Notes: generated by a model from the letters alone, not told the origin. Positions 1-8,360 are shown, counted from the stretch's first letter. The stretch: 34,299 nt of DNA from DYGX01 sp035325905 (GCA_035325905.1 DAOKYY010000033.1:1-34299); one strand, 5' to 3'. A program made the numbers and translations.

Positions 1-23
1 GCGTATCGGCCCGGCGTGGGGAA

Positions 24-126
24 CCTCACCCCTCAATCCCCTCTCCGCCGGCGGAAAGGGGACTTCAAACCCGTTCCGCCGCTGCTTTTCTCCCCTCTCC
101 ATGTTGGAGAGGGGCCGGGGGTGAGG
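24..126. repeat. Nested palindromic repeat element (REP/MITE-like)
   Basis: An outer 9-bp inverted repeat, CCTCACCCC at 24-32 and GGGGTGAGG at 118-126, encloses two further hairpins. One is a near-perfect 24-bp palindrome at 38-61 with one mismatched pair. The other is a 10-bp perfect stem (92-101 with 105-114) around a 3-nt loop. Together they would fold into a three-way cruciform or RNA cloverleaf. Similar CCTCACCCC/GGGGTGAGG elements are common intergenic repeats in bacteria. No open reading frame or transposase lies in it, so it looks like a non-autonomous element sitting upstream of the tRNA. Confidence 0.6.
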
Positions 127-192
127 TAAGCCTTGCGAAGCGCCGCATGTGCCAGAACATTTCGAAAGGTCACTTAATCGCTTTCCCCATAC

Positions 193-279
193 GGAGGGGT
201 GCCGGAGTGGTTGATCGGGGCGGTCTCGAAAACCGTTGTAGGGCTTGCCCTACCGTGGGTTCGAATCCCACCCCCTCCG
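193..279 (+). tRNA. tRNA-Ser (anticodon CGA)
   Basis: The acceptor stem GGAGGGG (193-199) pairs perfectly with CCCCTCC (272-278), and G279 is the discriminator base. The T arm is GTGGG-TTCGAAT-CCCAC (255-271). The anticodon loop CTCGAAA shows CGA, which reads UCG serine codons. The long variable arm (GTTGTAGGGCTTGCCCTAC region) is the class II feature expected for tRNA-Ser. The 3' CCA is not encoded. The reading frame that runs through this gene on the plus strand is an artefact. Confidence 0.95.
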
Positions 280-438
280 CCTGAAAGTGCGAGCGGCCAG
301 CGCCAACGCTGGCCGTTTGCGTTCTCTGACGCCCGGCGCGAGCGCAGGGTTTTGCGCGGCGCGGGTTTCCCGGTAGACTGGAGCGCATTCACCGGCGCGG
401 CGCGGGGCCGCGCGAGCGCACCCGGTCGAGGGAGCCTG

Positions 439-690
439 ATGGACCGAGCCGATGTCAAAGCCAAACTGCGCGCCTTCGTGCTGAGCGAGCTGATCCGCAA
501 CCCCGGTTATCCTCTGCGCGACGACGAGCCGCTGATCACCGGCGGCTTGATCGACTCGTTCTCGCTGGCCTATTTCGGCGTCTTCGTCGAGGACACCTTT
601 AACCTCTACATCCCGGACACCGACCTGACGGTCGCCAACCTCGACACGCTCGATCAGATGGTAGACCGCGTGATGCAGGGCGCATCCTGA
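439..690 (+). CDS. Stand-alone acyl carrier protein-like protein
   Basis: This 83-residue protein has the size and four-helix pattern of an acyl carrier protein. The phosphopantetheine attachment motif is seen as GGLIDSFSLA: the serine of DS follows the conserved aspartate at the start of helix II. Proteins of this family carry acyl or aminoacyl groups as thioesters on a 4'-phosphopantetheine arm. The ATG at 439 is preceded by GAGGGAG at good spacing; a longer frame starting inside the tRNA gene is rejected. The next gene starts 19 bp after the stop. No fatty acid synthase, PKS or NRPS genes lie nearby, so its partner enzyme and cargo cannot be told. It may not be the fatty-acid AcpP, because the motif is DSFS rather than the usual DSL. 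Confidence 0.8.
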   Translation: MDRADVKAKLRAFVLSELIRNPGYPLRDDEPLITGGLIDSFSLAYFGVFVEDTFNLYIPDTDLTVANLDTLDQMVDRVMQGAS

Positions 691-709
691 GCGGCGCGCC
701 GCAGCGATC

Positions 710-1987
710 ATGACCGCATCCTGCCGCCCGCACCAGCGTCGTTTCTGGATGCTGCTGGCGCTCGCCGCGCTGATCGCAGCCGCGACGCTGGCGCCTGCCA
801 CGCCGCCTGAACGCGCGCGCGGCGCGCCGCCGGGCCAGCAGGCGACGCCGGTCGGGTCGCGCGTGCGGGTCTGGTGGCCGGACGAGCTATACCCTGCCGG
901 AGGCTCCGCCGCCGAAGACATCCTCTTGCGCCAGTGGGACGGCTTCCGGAGCACCTACCGCAGCTACGACCTGGAAATCCGGCGCAAGCGCGCCAGCGGT
1001 CTGGGTGGCATCCTCTCGACGCTGCGCGCGGCGTCCGGCGTCGCGCCGGGCGCGCTGCCCGATCTGACCCTAATGCGCCGGGCGGACATGGTCGCCGCCG
1101 CCGCCGAAGGGCTGCTTGTGCCGGTAGCCGACTGGGTCCCGGCCGATCTGCTAGCGGGCGACCTGCTGCCAGGGGTCGAGGCGCTGGGCGAGATCGAGGG
1201 CGTCCTCTACGGGGTGCCGTATGCGCTGACCCTGACGCACACGCTGTACCGTCCCTCGGCCCTCAGCACGCCGCCGCGCAGCTTTGCCGATATCCTGCGC
1301 GACGCTCCACACTACCTGTTCGCGGGGGGCAGCGGCTCGAGCGCCGCCGTCAACACCACCGTTCTGCTGCAATACACCCACGCCGGCGGCCGGCTGGTAG
1401 ACGCCGCAGGCGACCCGGCGCTGGATCGGGACCCCCTGCTGCGCGTGCTTCAATACTACGCGACCGGCGTCGCGCAGGGCATTTTCGGGCCGGAGCTGCT
1501 CGAATACAGCCTGCCCGCGAGCTATTGGAACGCTTTTGCCGGCGGCGACGCTGATCTGATCGGCGTCGAGTCGTCGTTTTACCTGAGCCATCAGAGCGAG
1601 GTGCCGAACGCCGTGCTAGCAACCACGCCGACGCACGACGGCGCAGCGACGACGGCGCTGAACGGGTGGATGTGGGTGCTGGTCACGCACGACGCCGACC
1701 GGCAGGATCGGGCGCGCGCGTTTCTGTCGTGGATGATGCGCGTCAGCCAGCAGGCCGCGCTGACCGAGGCGCTCGGCGTGGTGCCTTCGCAGACGCGCGC
1801 GCTGGCGCTCTGGCAGAACCAGACCTACGCGCAATTCGCCACCGGGCTATTCCCCAGCGGGCAAATCGTGGCGGGGGTCCAGCGCAACAGCGCGGCGGCG
1901 GCGCTCCAGGCCAGCTTCGCGGACGTGCTGGAAGGCATCGCCCCCGAACAGGCCGCCGACGAGGCGATCGCTAGCCTGGCCGAATAG
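710..1987 (+). CDS. ABC-type extracellular solute-binding protein (family 1-like)
   Basis: This is a 425-residue exported protein. A basic N-terminus (HQRRF) followed by a hydrophobic stretch of about 18 residues looks like a signal peptide. The rest resembles family 1 solute-binding proteins: an early WW-x-DE segment, a PDL segment around residue 120, a GVLYGVPYAL motif typical of the sugar-binding hinge region, and a C-terminal ALNGWMWVL plus helical RARAFLSWM region. Such proteins deliver sugars or other solutes to an ABC permease at the membrane. No permease or ATPase gene is adjacent, so it is an orphan or serves a distant transporter. The ligand is unknown. There is no lipobox, so it may be released or anchored by its uncleaved N-terminus. 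It follows the ACP gene by 19 bp and could be co-transcribed. Confidence 0.75.
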   Translation: MTASCRPHQRRFWMLLALAALIAAATLAPATPPERARGAPPGQQATPVGSRVRVWWPDELYPAGGSAAEDILLRQWDGFRSTYRSYDLEIRRKRASGLGGILSTLRAASGVAPGALPDLTLMRRADMVAAAAEGLLVPVADWVPADLLAGDLLPGVEALGEIEGVLYGVPYALTLTHTLYRPSALSTPPRSFADILRDAPHYLFAGGSGSSAAVNTTVLLQYTHAGGRLVDAAGDPALDRDPLLRVLQYYATGVAQGIFGPELLEYSLPASYWNAFAGGDADLIGVESSFYLSHQSEVPNAVLATTPTHDGAATTALNGWMWVLVTHDADRQDRARAFLSWMMRVSQQAALTEALGVVPSQTRALALWQNQTYAQFATGLFPSGQIVAGVQRNSAAAALQASFADVLEGIAPEQAADEAIASLAE

Positions 1988-2042
1988 CGCCGGGCGGCGC
2001 TCGCCCTTTCACCCCGGCGCCGCGCTCGCCGCTGGAAAACGG

Positions 2043-3221
2043 TTATTCCGCCGCAGCGGGCGCTTTCAACTCGCGCTGGTAAAAGCGGTAGCGCTTGTAG
2101 GGCCGCCCGTTGTGCGCGTGGACCAGGCGCTCCATCGCGGTATTCGTTTCGAGGACCCAGCCGCCGTCGGCGTACTGCCAGCCCATCCGCGACGCCGCCT
2201 GGTACATCTCCGCGAACATCGCCGCCTCGACGCCGATCCCCCGGAAGCCCTCGCGCACGCCCATCAGCATGATGCGGATACGGGTGATCTTCGGGCGCAG
2301 CTTCCAGTGCCACAGCACTTGCAGCAGCGTGATCGGCTCCGGCTTGCCGGGGCGCGCGTAGGCCCGGTGCAGCGGCTGGTTCATGTCCGGGAGAGCGAGG
2401 ATAAACGCGACCGGCTCGCCGTCCACATGCGCGAAAAAAGCCAGGCGCGGGTCGAAATACTGCCCCAGCGCCTTCACCAGCTCGTCCAGCTCCTCGTCCG
2501 ACGCCGGGACAAACCCCCAGTTGCGCTCCCACGCCCGGTTGTAGATCGAGCGCAGCAGCTCAAACTCCTGCGCGAGATTATGCCGGTCGATCGGGCGGAC
2601 GGTGATGCCGCGCCGCTCGTTGTTCTTGCGCGTGACGCGAAACAGCTTCTCCAGTCGCTCCTTCGCCTCGTGGATGCCTTCGAGCGTGATGTAATAGCTG
2701 TAGAGGTCCATCACCTTCTCAAAGCCGGGCGTGCCCTCGACCAGCCGCGCGTAGTAGGGATAATTGTAGGGCATCAGCACGACGGGCGGGTCGTCGAAGC
2801 CCTCGATCAGCACGCCGCACTCGTCGTTGGTCGAGAAGCTCGCCGGGCCGCGAATCGCGTCGTAGCCCAGCTTGGCGACGTAATCCGCCGCCGTATTGAG
2901 CAGCGCGCTGGCTGCTTCCTGGTCGTCATACACCTCGAAGGTGCCGAAAAAGCCGATATGCTCGTGGTGAAACTCGTTGTGGCGGTGATTGATGAACGCC
3001 GCGATTGTGCCGACCGGGCGGTCGCCGCGCCACGCGACGAAGTAGTCGCCCTGCATGTGCTTCCAGGTGGCGTTATGCTGCCGGTCGAGCTTGTGCTTCT
3101 GCATCGACACCAGCGGCGGGACCCAGTGCCGTGCGCCTTTATAGAGCGTCCACGGAAACTCTAGAAATGTCTTGAAGTCCGCCTTCGATTCGACGAGACG
3201 GACGCTTACCGGCTCGGCCAT
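2043..3221 (-). CDS. GNAT-like N-acetyltransferase family protein
   Basis: This 392-residue soluble protein has no signal peptide or membrane segment. The C-terminal half has a GNAT-like motif A, MGVREGFRGIGVEAAMF, in which R-G-x-G-(V/A) would contact the pyrophosphate of acetyl-CoA, followed by WVLETNTAMERLV, similar to GNAT motif B. The N-terminal half (WRGDRPVGTIAAFIN and HIGFFGTFEV) resembles a second GNAT-type beta sheet, so it may be a tandem GNAT fold. Homologues of this length are usually annotated only as GNAT-family proteins; the substrate is unknown. The start ATG at 3221 has AGGAG about 13 bases upstream, a rather long spacing. It is convergent with the solute-binding protein gene and divergent from the secreted protein at 3482. 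Confidence 0.65.
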   Translation of the reverse strand: MAEPVSVRLVESKADFKTFLEFPWTLYKGARHWVPPLVSMQKHKLDRQHNATWKHMQGDYFVAWRGDRPVGTIAAFINHRHNEFHHEHIGFFGTFEVYDDQEAASALLNTAADYVAKLGYDAIRGPASFSTNDECGVLIEGFDDPPVVLMPYNYPYYARLVEGTPGFEKVMDLYSYYITLEGIHEAKERLEKLFRVTRKNNERRGITVRPIDRHNLAQEFELLRSIYNRAWERNWGFVPASDEELDELVKALGQYFDPRLAFFAHVDGEPVAFILALPDMNQPLHRAYARPGKPEPITLLQVLWHWKLRPKITRIRIMLMGVREGFRGIGVEAAMFAEMYQAASRMGWQYADGGWVLETNTAMERLVHAHNGRPYKRYRFYQRELKAPAAAE

Positions 3222-3267
3222 GCGTGAACTCTATCTCCTACAAGGGTCCCCCGCGCGTGTGGCGGTA

Positions 3268-3295
3268 ATCTTACTCCCCTTGCGGTCGATAGCAA
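3268..3295 (-). promoter_or_regulatory. Possible promoter for the GNAT-like gene
   Basis: On the minus strand a TTGCTA box (3290-3295) is followed after 16 bp by TAAGAT (3268-3273). Each matches the sigma70 consensus at four of six positions. It lies about 47 bp upstream of the ATG at 3221. Confidence 0.35.
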
Positions 3296-3338
3296 ATTGC
3301 GAGCGGCGTTCGGCCATTTGTGAAGAATTTACGAAAAA

Positions 3339-3368
3339 GTGAGAAGGGCTTTATTTTTGCCTTATGAT
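3339..3368 (+). promoter_or_regulatory. Possible promoter for the secreted protein gene at 3482
   Basis: TATGAT at 3363-3368 matches the -10 consensus at five of six positions. GTGAGA (3339-3344) lies 18 bp upstream as a weak -35 box. The region is clearly more AT-rich than its surroundings, as expected for a divergent intergenic promoter. Confidence 0.35.
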
Positions 3369-3481
3369 TAAGCTACGTCAGCCCCGCCACGCTCTTCCTC
3401 GTTTCGCGGCTGGCGAGCGCCCGGCTCGACGCGAGGGCGCGTCGCGGCGTTTTCTTTATTCAGCGCACCGGAGGTTTGTTC

Positions 3482-4120
3482 GTGAAGAAGAGTCTGTTTC
3501 CCGCCCTGGCGCTTGTGATTATAGTCTTCGCCGGAATGGCCGCGCAGCCCGCACAGGCGCTGACGGTGACCGGTCTCACGATCGAATTTGACTGCACATC
3601 GATGACGGTCACCGCCCCCTACACGCTCAGTTACGACCGCGATACCACCGGCTCCGGGGCGGAGCAAATCCTGATTATCGTATCCGACGGTAAAGGCAAG
3701 CCGCTCTATTCTGAATCCGGCGCTCTGCCGACAGGCGCCGCCTTTTCGTCACCGGGCGGCTTCAGTCTTCCCTATTTCGATGCGCCCGACTATAACCCGA
3801 TCATCATGCGAGTCACCAGCCCGGCAGGGAACGGGCAGCCAGAGCAGGTCGCGCTGGTGCTCACCGGCGAGTGCGAGGGGCTGCCCTGGGCCACCGGGCC
3901 GACCTACCCCGCCGGATATGTGCAGCGCACTATTCTGTGCGACGTGCCGGTTTACAACACGCCGGGCGGCGCGCCGGTCGGCGGCAACGCGCTCAAGGCC
4001 GGGCAGTCGTGGCACGTCAACCCGACGCCAGTCGACGGGCCGGACGGGCAGCAGTGGACGGAAGTCTTCGCCGGGGGGTACCAGCGTCCGTTCATTCCGA
4101 CGGCGTGCGTCGGCGGCTAG
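3482..4120 (+). CDS. Secreted protein of unknown function with C-terminal SH3-like region
   Basis: The GTG at 3482 is chosen because GGAGG (3470-3474) lies 7 bp before it. An in-frame TTG at 3476 would sit only 1 bp from that ribosome site. The 212-residue product starts KKSLFPALALVIIVFAG and continues to an AQA signal-peptidase-like site near residue 22. The mature part begins with a beta-rich region (LTVTGLTIEFDC). It ends in a segment (about residues 140-210, CDVPVYNTPGGAPVGGNALKAG) with the spacing of bacterial SH3-like repeats, which often bind cell-wall or other surface ligands. Four cysteines are visible and could form disulfides outside the cell. The function is unknown. It is monocistronic, with its own promoter candidate and a terminator. 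Confidence 0.65.
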   Translation: MKKSLFPALALVIIVFAGMAAQPAQALTVTGLTIEFDCTSMTVTAPYTLSYDRDTTGSGAEQILIIVSDGKGKPLYSESGALPTGAAFSSPGGFSLPYFDAPDYNPIIMRVTSPAGNGQPEQVALVLTGECEGLPWATGPTYPAGYVQRTILCDVPVYNTPGGAPVGGNALKAGQSWHVNPTPVDGPDGQQWTEVFAGGYQRPFIPTACVGG

Positions 4121-4139
4121 CCGCCCGCGCAACCAATCT

Positions 4140-4170
4140 ACAGGCGGCCAAGCGGGTCGCCTGTTTTATT
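4140..4170 (+). terminator. Rho-independent terminator
   Basis: A 7-bp stem, ACAGGCG (4140-4146) with CGCCTGT (4158-4164), closes an 11-nt loop and runs into TTTTATT. It lies 20 bp after the stop of the secreted protein gene and before the glpK promoter, so it separates the two units. Confidence 0.65.
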
Positions 4171-4188
4171 GTCTGCGCGGGGCGCGGC

Positions 4189-4194
4189 TATAAT
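4189..4194 (+). promoter_or_regulatory. -10 element of the glpK promoter
   Basis: A perfect TATAAT lies 71 bp before the glpK start. No good -35 box sits at 16-18 bp; TTATTG is the hexamer there. An activator or an extended -10 contact may compensate. Confidence 0.5.
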
Positions 4195-4265
4195 AGGGCC
4201 GGGTGGGGCGTGCGACGCTCGCCCCCCCGTGCGCAGCACGCCGCACACGAAAGGGTTACAACCTT

Positions 4266-5765
4266 ATGGCGAAAGCGATTTTGTCGCTCGATCAGGGCAC
4301 GACCAGCTCGCGGGCGATCCTGTTTGACGAGGCGGGCCAGCCCATCGCTACCGCCCAGCAGGAGTTCGAGCAGATTTTCCCCCGGCCCGGCTGGGTCGAG
4401 CACAACCCGCACGACATCTGGCGCAGCCAGCGCGACGTCGCGCGCGCCGTGCTCGACCAGCGCGGGGTGCGCGCCGCCGAGGTCGCCGCGATCGGCATCA
4501 CCAACCAGCGCGAGACGACGATTGTGTGGGACCGGCGCACCGGCGAGCCGATCTACAACGCGATCGTGTGGCAGTGCCGCCGTACCGCCGCGATGTGCGA
4601 CGCGCTGAAAGCCGAAGGGTTTGACCGCGTGATCCGCGCGAAGACCGGGCTGGTTACTGACGCCTATTTCTCCGGCACGAAGGTCGCGTGGCTGCTGGAC
4701 AACGTGCCCGGCGCGCGGGCGCGCGCTGAGGCAGGCGAGCTGGCCTTCGGCACGGTCGATAGCTGGCTGCTGTGGAATCTCAGCGGCGGAACGCTGCACC
4801 TGACCGACGTGTCGAACGCCAGCCGCACGCTGCTCTACAACATCTACACCGGCGACTGGGACGACGAGATCCTGCAGAAGCTCAACATCCCGCGCGCCGT
4901 GCTGCCGCAGGTCCGCCCGTCGAGCGAGGTCTACGGCGAAAGCGCAATGCACATCTTCGGCGCGCCGATCCCGCTGGCGGGCATCGCGGGGGACCAGCAA
5001 GCCGCGACCTTTGGGCAGGTCGCGCTGACTCCCGGCATGGCGAAGAACACCTATGGGACCGGCAGCTTCGTGCTGATGAACACCGGCGACACCGGTATGC
5101 AGTCGGACAGTGGCTTGCTGACCACGATCCTGTGGCAGCTGGGCGCGAACGAGCCGGTGACTTACGCGCTCGAAGGCAGCATTTTCGTCACCGGCGCGGC
5201 GGTGCAGTGGCTGCGCGACGGCCTGCAAATGATCAAGTCAGCGGCGGAGATCGAGCCACTGGCCGGACAGGTCGAGAGCGCCGAGGGCGTGTACTTCGTT
5301 CCAGCGTTCGTCGGGCTGGGCGCGCCGCAATGGGACCCCTACGCGCGCGGCACGCTGATCGGCCTGACGCGCGGCACGACGCGCGCGCACATCGCGCGGG
5401 CCACGCTCGACGCGATCGCGCTCCAATCCCGCGATGTGCTTGAAGCGATGCGCCAAGACTCTGGCATCGCGCTCAGCGCGCTGCGCGTGGACGGCGGCGC
5501 GTCGCAGAACAATCTGTTGATGCAGATTCAGGCGGACGTGCTCGGCGTGCCAGTCGAGCGCCCGGCGGTGGTCGAGACGACCGCGCTCGGCGCGGCGTAC
5601 CTGGCGGGGATCGCGGTCGGCGTGTGGTCGTGCTGCGAGGACCTCGCAGCGAACTGGCAGCTTGAGCGCACCTTCGAGCCGCGCATGGCCCCCGCCGAGC
5701 GCGAAGCCCTGATCGCGGGCTGGCGGCGCGCGGTCGAGCGGGCGCAGGGTTGGGCGCAGGGATAG
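4266..5765 (+). CDS. glpK: Glycerol kinase
   Basis: GlpK phosphorylates glycerol with ATP to sn-glycerol-3-phosphate in the cytoplasm, feeding glycolysis or lipid synthesis. The 499-residue length equals that of typical GlpK. FGGY-kinase motifs appear in order: DQGTTSSRAILFDEAG at the N-terminus (phosphate loop 1), GITNQRETTIVWDRRTG, a DSWLLW segment near 165, AGDQQAATFGQ and KNTYGTGSFVLMNTG in the middle, and DGGASQNNLLMQ in the C-terminal ATPase domain. The ATG at 4266 gives the canonical N-terminus and has GAAAGGG about 10 bases upstream; longer frames are rejected. No glpF or glpD is adjacent. The nucleotidyltransferase gene starts 29 bp downstream and may be co-transcribed. The identification is secure. 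Confidence 0.97.
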   Translation: MAKAILSLDQGTTSSRAILFDEAGQPIATAQQEFEQIFPRPGWVEHNPHDIWRSQRDVARAVLDQRGVRAAEVAAIGITNQRETTIVWDRRTGEPIYNAIVWQCRRTAAMCDALKAEGFDRVIRAKTGLVTDAYFSGTKVAWLLDNVPGARARAEAGELAFGTVDSWLLWNLSGGTLHLTDVSNASRTLLYNIYTGDWDDEILQKLNIPRAVLPQVRPSSEVYGESAMHIFGAPIPLAGIAGDQQAATFGQVALTPGMAKNTYGTGSFVLMNTGDTGMQSDSGLLTTILWQLGANEPVTYALEGSIFVTGAAVQWLRDGLQMIKSAAEIEPLAGQVESAEGVYFVPAFVGLGAPQWDPYARGTLIGLTRGTTRAHIARATLDAIALQSRDVLEAMRQDSGIALSALRVDGGASQNNLLMQIQADVLGVPVERPAVVETTALGAAYLAGIAVGVWSCCEDLAANWQLERTFEPRMAPAEREALIAGWRRAVERAQGWAQG

Positions 5766-5794
5766 CTCATGATCCACACGCACGAGGCGGGCGC

Positions 5795-6556
5795 ATGAAC
5801 GACGTTCAGGGGAAGCTCGCGCGCTGCATCTTCCCGGCGCTGGCCGAGCCTTACCAAAGCGCCCTGCGCGAGGCCGTGACGTATATCCTGGAGCGATACG
5901 ACGACGCGGTCGGGATCATTGCCGCCGGGTCGATCCTGCGCGGGCAGGGGCACGCCACCAGCGACCTCGACCTGTATGTGATCCGCACGCGCCCGCAGCG
6001 CCAGCGCGTCCAGCGCCGCTTTCAGGGGGTTGCCGCCGAGATTTTCGTCAATCCACCGCGCCAGATCGCGCGCTACTTTGCTGACGAGGCCCGCGACTCG
6101 CGCCCGATTACGGCGCACATGCTGGCGCATGGGGCGGTTGTTCTCGCGCTTGACCCGGTCGTGGAGCAACTGCGCGCCCAGGCCGAGGCCGAGCTTCAGC
6201 GCGCGCCCGGCCCGCGGGATGCCGACCTGCGCTGGGAGCGTTACCTCGCCGCGCTGGAGCTGGAAGATGCGCTCGACATTCTCGACCAAAACCCGCCCGG
6301 CGGGACCCTGATCCTCTGCGGCGCGGTCCACAAGATGCTGCGCTACGCCTTCCGCCAGGCGCGCCGCCCACTCCCGCGTGACAAAGACCTGCTGACCGCG
6401 CTGGAAACGCTCGACCCGGCGCTGGCGGGGTGGGCGCGCCGCTTCTATAGCGAGCGCGATCCCGGCGCGCAGCGCGCCCTGGCGGAGCAGATCGCCGACC
6501 GCACGCTCGGCGTGCGCGGGTTCTTCGAGTGGGAGTCCGATCCTGAAGACGTGTGA
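5795..6556 (+). CDS. Nucleotidyltransferase-fold protein (Pol beta superfamily)
   Basis: This 253-residue soluble protein has the superfamily signature GS-x10-DxD: GS at residues 45-46 followed by SDLDLYV with aspartates near 57 and 59, which bind the metal ions. EIFV about 25 residues later supplies a candidate third acidic residue. The C-terminal half is helical, as in aminoglycoside or MNT-type nucleotidyltransferases with a HEPN-like helical bundle. Such enzymes transfer a nucleotide to a small molecule, RNA or protein; the substrate here is unknown. The ATG at 5795 is preceded by GAGGCGG (5784-5790). It lies between glpK and a hydrolase gene. No HEPN or antitoxin gene partners it, so a toxin-antitoxin role is not supported. 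Confidence 0.75.
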   Translation: MNDVQGKLARCIFPALAEPYQSALREAVTYILERYDDAVGIIAAGSILRGQGHATSDLDLYVIRTRPQRQRVQRRFQGVAAEIFVNPPRQIARYFADEARDSRPITAHMLAHGAVVLALDPVVEQLRAQAEAELQRAPGPRDADLRWERYLAALELEDALDILDQNPPGGTLILCGAVHKMLRYAFRQARRPLPRDKDLLTALETLDPALAGWARRFYSERDPGAQRALAEQIADRTLGVRGFFEWESDPEDV

Positions 6557-6612
6557 GCGCCGCCCACGCCGCAGCCCGGTTCGCGACGCGAAGTTGAAAG
6601 GCTGACACCGTG

Positions 6613-7566
6613 ATGAATGACGGTTTTCCCGATTTTGGGACGCTTTACACCGGCTTGAGCGCGCTCGCCGGGGCTGGGCGCTTCCGCGAGGCGCTGGAGC
6701 GCGCCACCGCCGCGCAGCCCGGCTACCCGGAGGAACAGGCGCTTCTGATGCACTTTCGGGCGGCGATGGCGGCCCGCCTCGACGAGCCGCAGCGCGCGCT
6801 GGACCTGCTGCAAGCGGCGCTTGACGCGGGCTACTGGTATGCGCCGGTCTTCTGGGAGTCGTCGGATTTCGCCGCGCTGCGCGACCTGGAGACGTTCCAA
6901 CGCCTGCGCGAGCGGTCCGACCGGCGGCGCGCCGAAGCCCGCGCCGAGGCCCGGCCGGAGCTGGAAGTCTATCTGCCGGAGCAGGCGCGCGAGCCGCTGC
7001 CGCTGCTGCTGGCCCTGCACGGCAACCTGCACAACGCCGCGCGCGAGCTGGGTCGCTGGTCGGGCCTGCTGGCGCACGGCTGGCTGGTTGCGTCCGCGCA
7101 ATCCTCGCAGATCGCCGGGCCGGGGCGTTACGTCTGGACCGACCGTGACAAAGCCGAGCGCGAGCTAAAAGCGCACTACGACGCGCTGCGCGACGAATAC
7201 CCGATCGAAGCGGGGCATTTCGTGGTGGGCGGCTTCTCGATGGGCGCGGAAACGGCGCTCGCCCTGACGCTGCGCGGGGTTCTGCCGGCGGATGGCTTTG
7301 TCGCCGTCGCGCCGGGCGGGCCGCTGCTGCGCGCGCCCGACGAGACCGACGCCCTGCTCGAAGGCCCGCTGCCGTCTGGCCTGCGCGGCGTGATCGTCAT
7401 CGGCACTCATGACGAGATGGTTGAGGAGGCGACCACGCTGGCCCGCAAGCTGGAGAGCGCCGGGGTTCCGCTGCGCCTGCTGGTGTACGAAGGGCTGGGG
7501 CACGACTACCCGCCCGATTTCGCCCAGCGCCTGCCCGAGCTGATCGCGTTTCTGGTCGATGGCTGA
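6613..7566 (+). CDS. Alpha/beta hydrolase (esterase-like) with N-terminal helical domain
   Basis: This 317-residue cytoplasmic protein has an N-terminal helical region of about 115 residues, with a TPR-like pattern (RFREALERATAAQPG, PQRALDLLQAALDAG). An alpha/beta-hydrolase domain follows. The oxyanion segment is LLLALHGN. The nucleophile elbow is GGFSMGAE with Ser near 209, the acid is in IGTHDEM (Asp near 267), and the histidine is in EGLGHDYP (near 297), so the triad looks complete. The family includes carboxylesterases and LpqC-like enzymes; the substrate is unknown. An in-frame GTG at 6610 is an equally possible start, with GAAAGG at 6596-6601. Its stop overlaps the next gene by 8 bp, which suggests translational coupling with the RNA methyltransferase. 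Confidence 0.75.
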   Translation: MNDGFPDFGTLYTGLSALAGAGRFREALERATAAQPGYPEEQALLMHFRAAMAARLDEPQRALDLLQAALDAGYWYAPVFWESSDFAALRDLETFQRLRERSDRRRAEARAEARPELEVYLPEQAREPLPLLLALHGNLHNAARELGRWSGLLAHGWLVASAQSSQIAGPGRYVWTDRDKAERELKAHYDALRDEYPIEAGHFVVGGFSMGAETALALTLRGVLPADGFVAVAPGGPLLRAPDETDALLEGPLPSGLRGVIVIGTHDEMVEEATTLARKLESAGVPLRLLVYEGLGHDYPPDFAQRLPELIAFLVDG

Positions 7567-8332
7567 GAACGAGCACGCGGACGGCGAGTCCGGTAGCGCC
7601 CTGCTGGAAGGGTTCGTTTCGGTCCGTGCCGCGCTGAAAGCGGGCAGCCGCCCGATCCACGCCATCCTCGTCCGCCGCGACAAGTGGGACCGGGGCATCG
7701 CCTGGCTGGAGCACGCGGCGCGGGACGGTGATATCCCGTTTGAGCGCGCCGACGCGACCACGATCGACGCCGCCGTCGAGGGCACGACGCACGGCGGCGT
7801 GATCGCGCGGGTCGGGCCGCGCCGGTTCGCGCCGCTGGAGGCGCTTGGCGCCGGAGCCGCCGCGCCATTCGTCGCCATGCTCGACGGCGTGGAAGACCCG
7901 TTCAATTTCGGGCAGGCGGTGCGCGCGCTCTACGCCGCCGGGGCGCACGGGTTGGTCGTCCGCCCGCGCAACTGGCTCTCGGCGGCAGGGATCGTCGCGC
8001 GCGCCTCGGCAGGGGCGTCCGAGTGGATGCCAACCGCCGTCGCAGAGACGGCGCTCGACGCGGCGGCGCACTTCCGGGCGCGCGGCCTGACCATCGCCTG
8101 CACCGCGCAGCAGGGCGCGATGTCGATCTACGAGGCCGACCTGAGCGGGCCGCTGTTCCTGGTGATCGGCGGCGAGCGGCGCGGGATCACGCGCTCGTTC
8201 CTCGACCAGGCTGACCTGCTGCTCGAAATCCCCTACGCGCAGCCGTTTGACCAGTCGCTCGGCACGACCGCCGCGACCGCCGTGCTGGCGTTCGAGGTCA
8301 TGCGCCAGCGTGCGGCGCGTATAATGAGGTAG
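7559..8332 (+). CDS. SpoU/TrmH-family RNA 2'-O-methyltransferase
   Basis: The 257-residue protein has an N-terminal substrate-binding region (SVRAALKAGSRPIHAILVRR) and a C-terminal SPOUT methyltransferase domain. The three family motifs are visible. Motif 1 is PFNFGQAVRALYAAG, where family members usually have N-x-G-x-x-x-R. Motif 2 is VIGGERRGI. Motif 3 is QSLGTTAATAVLAFE, where RlmB has LNVSVAAG. Enzymes of this group use a deep trefoil knot to bind SAM and methylate ribose 2'-OH in rRNA or tRNA. It is closest in layout to RlmB/TrmH, but the weakened motifs 1 and 3 make the exact target uncertain. It is coupled to the upstream hydrolase by an 8-bp overlap. Confidence 0.82.
   Translation: MAENEHADGESGSALLEGFVSVRAALKAGSRPIHAILVRRDKWDRGIAWLEHAARDGDIPFERADATTIDAAVEGTTHGGVIARVGPRRFAPLEALGAGAAAPFVAMLDGVEDPFNFGQAVRALYAAGAHGLVVRPRNWLSAAGIVARASAGASEWMPTAVAETALDAAAHFRARGLTIACTAQQGAMSIYEADLSGPLFLVIGGERRGITRSFLDQADLLLEIPYAQPFDQSLGTTAATAVLAFEVMRQRAARIMR
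8320..8325 (+). promoter_or_regulatory. Possible -10 element for the tandem esterase gene
   Basis: A perfect TATAAT lies inside the 3' end of the RNA methyltransferase gene, 35 bp before the ATG at 8361. No -35 consensus is seen at standard spacing. Confidence 0.4.
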
Positions 8333-8360
8333 AACTCACACAGAGACAGGACCTCACGAC

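Noticed and set aside
5795..6556. Nucleotidyltransferase as part of a MNT/HEPN toxin-antitoxin pair
   Set aside because: The protein is larger than MNT antitoxins, has its own helical C-terminus, and no HEPN gene is adjacent.
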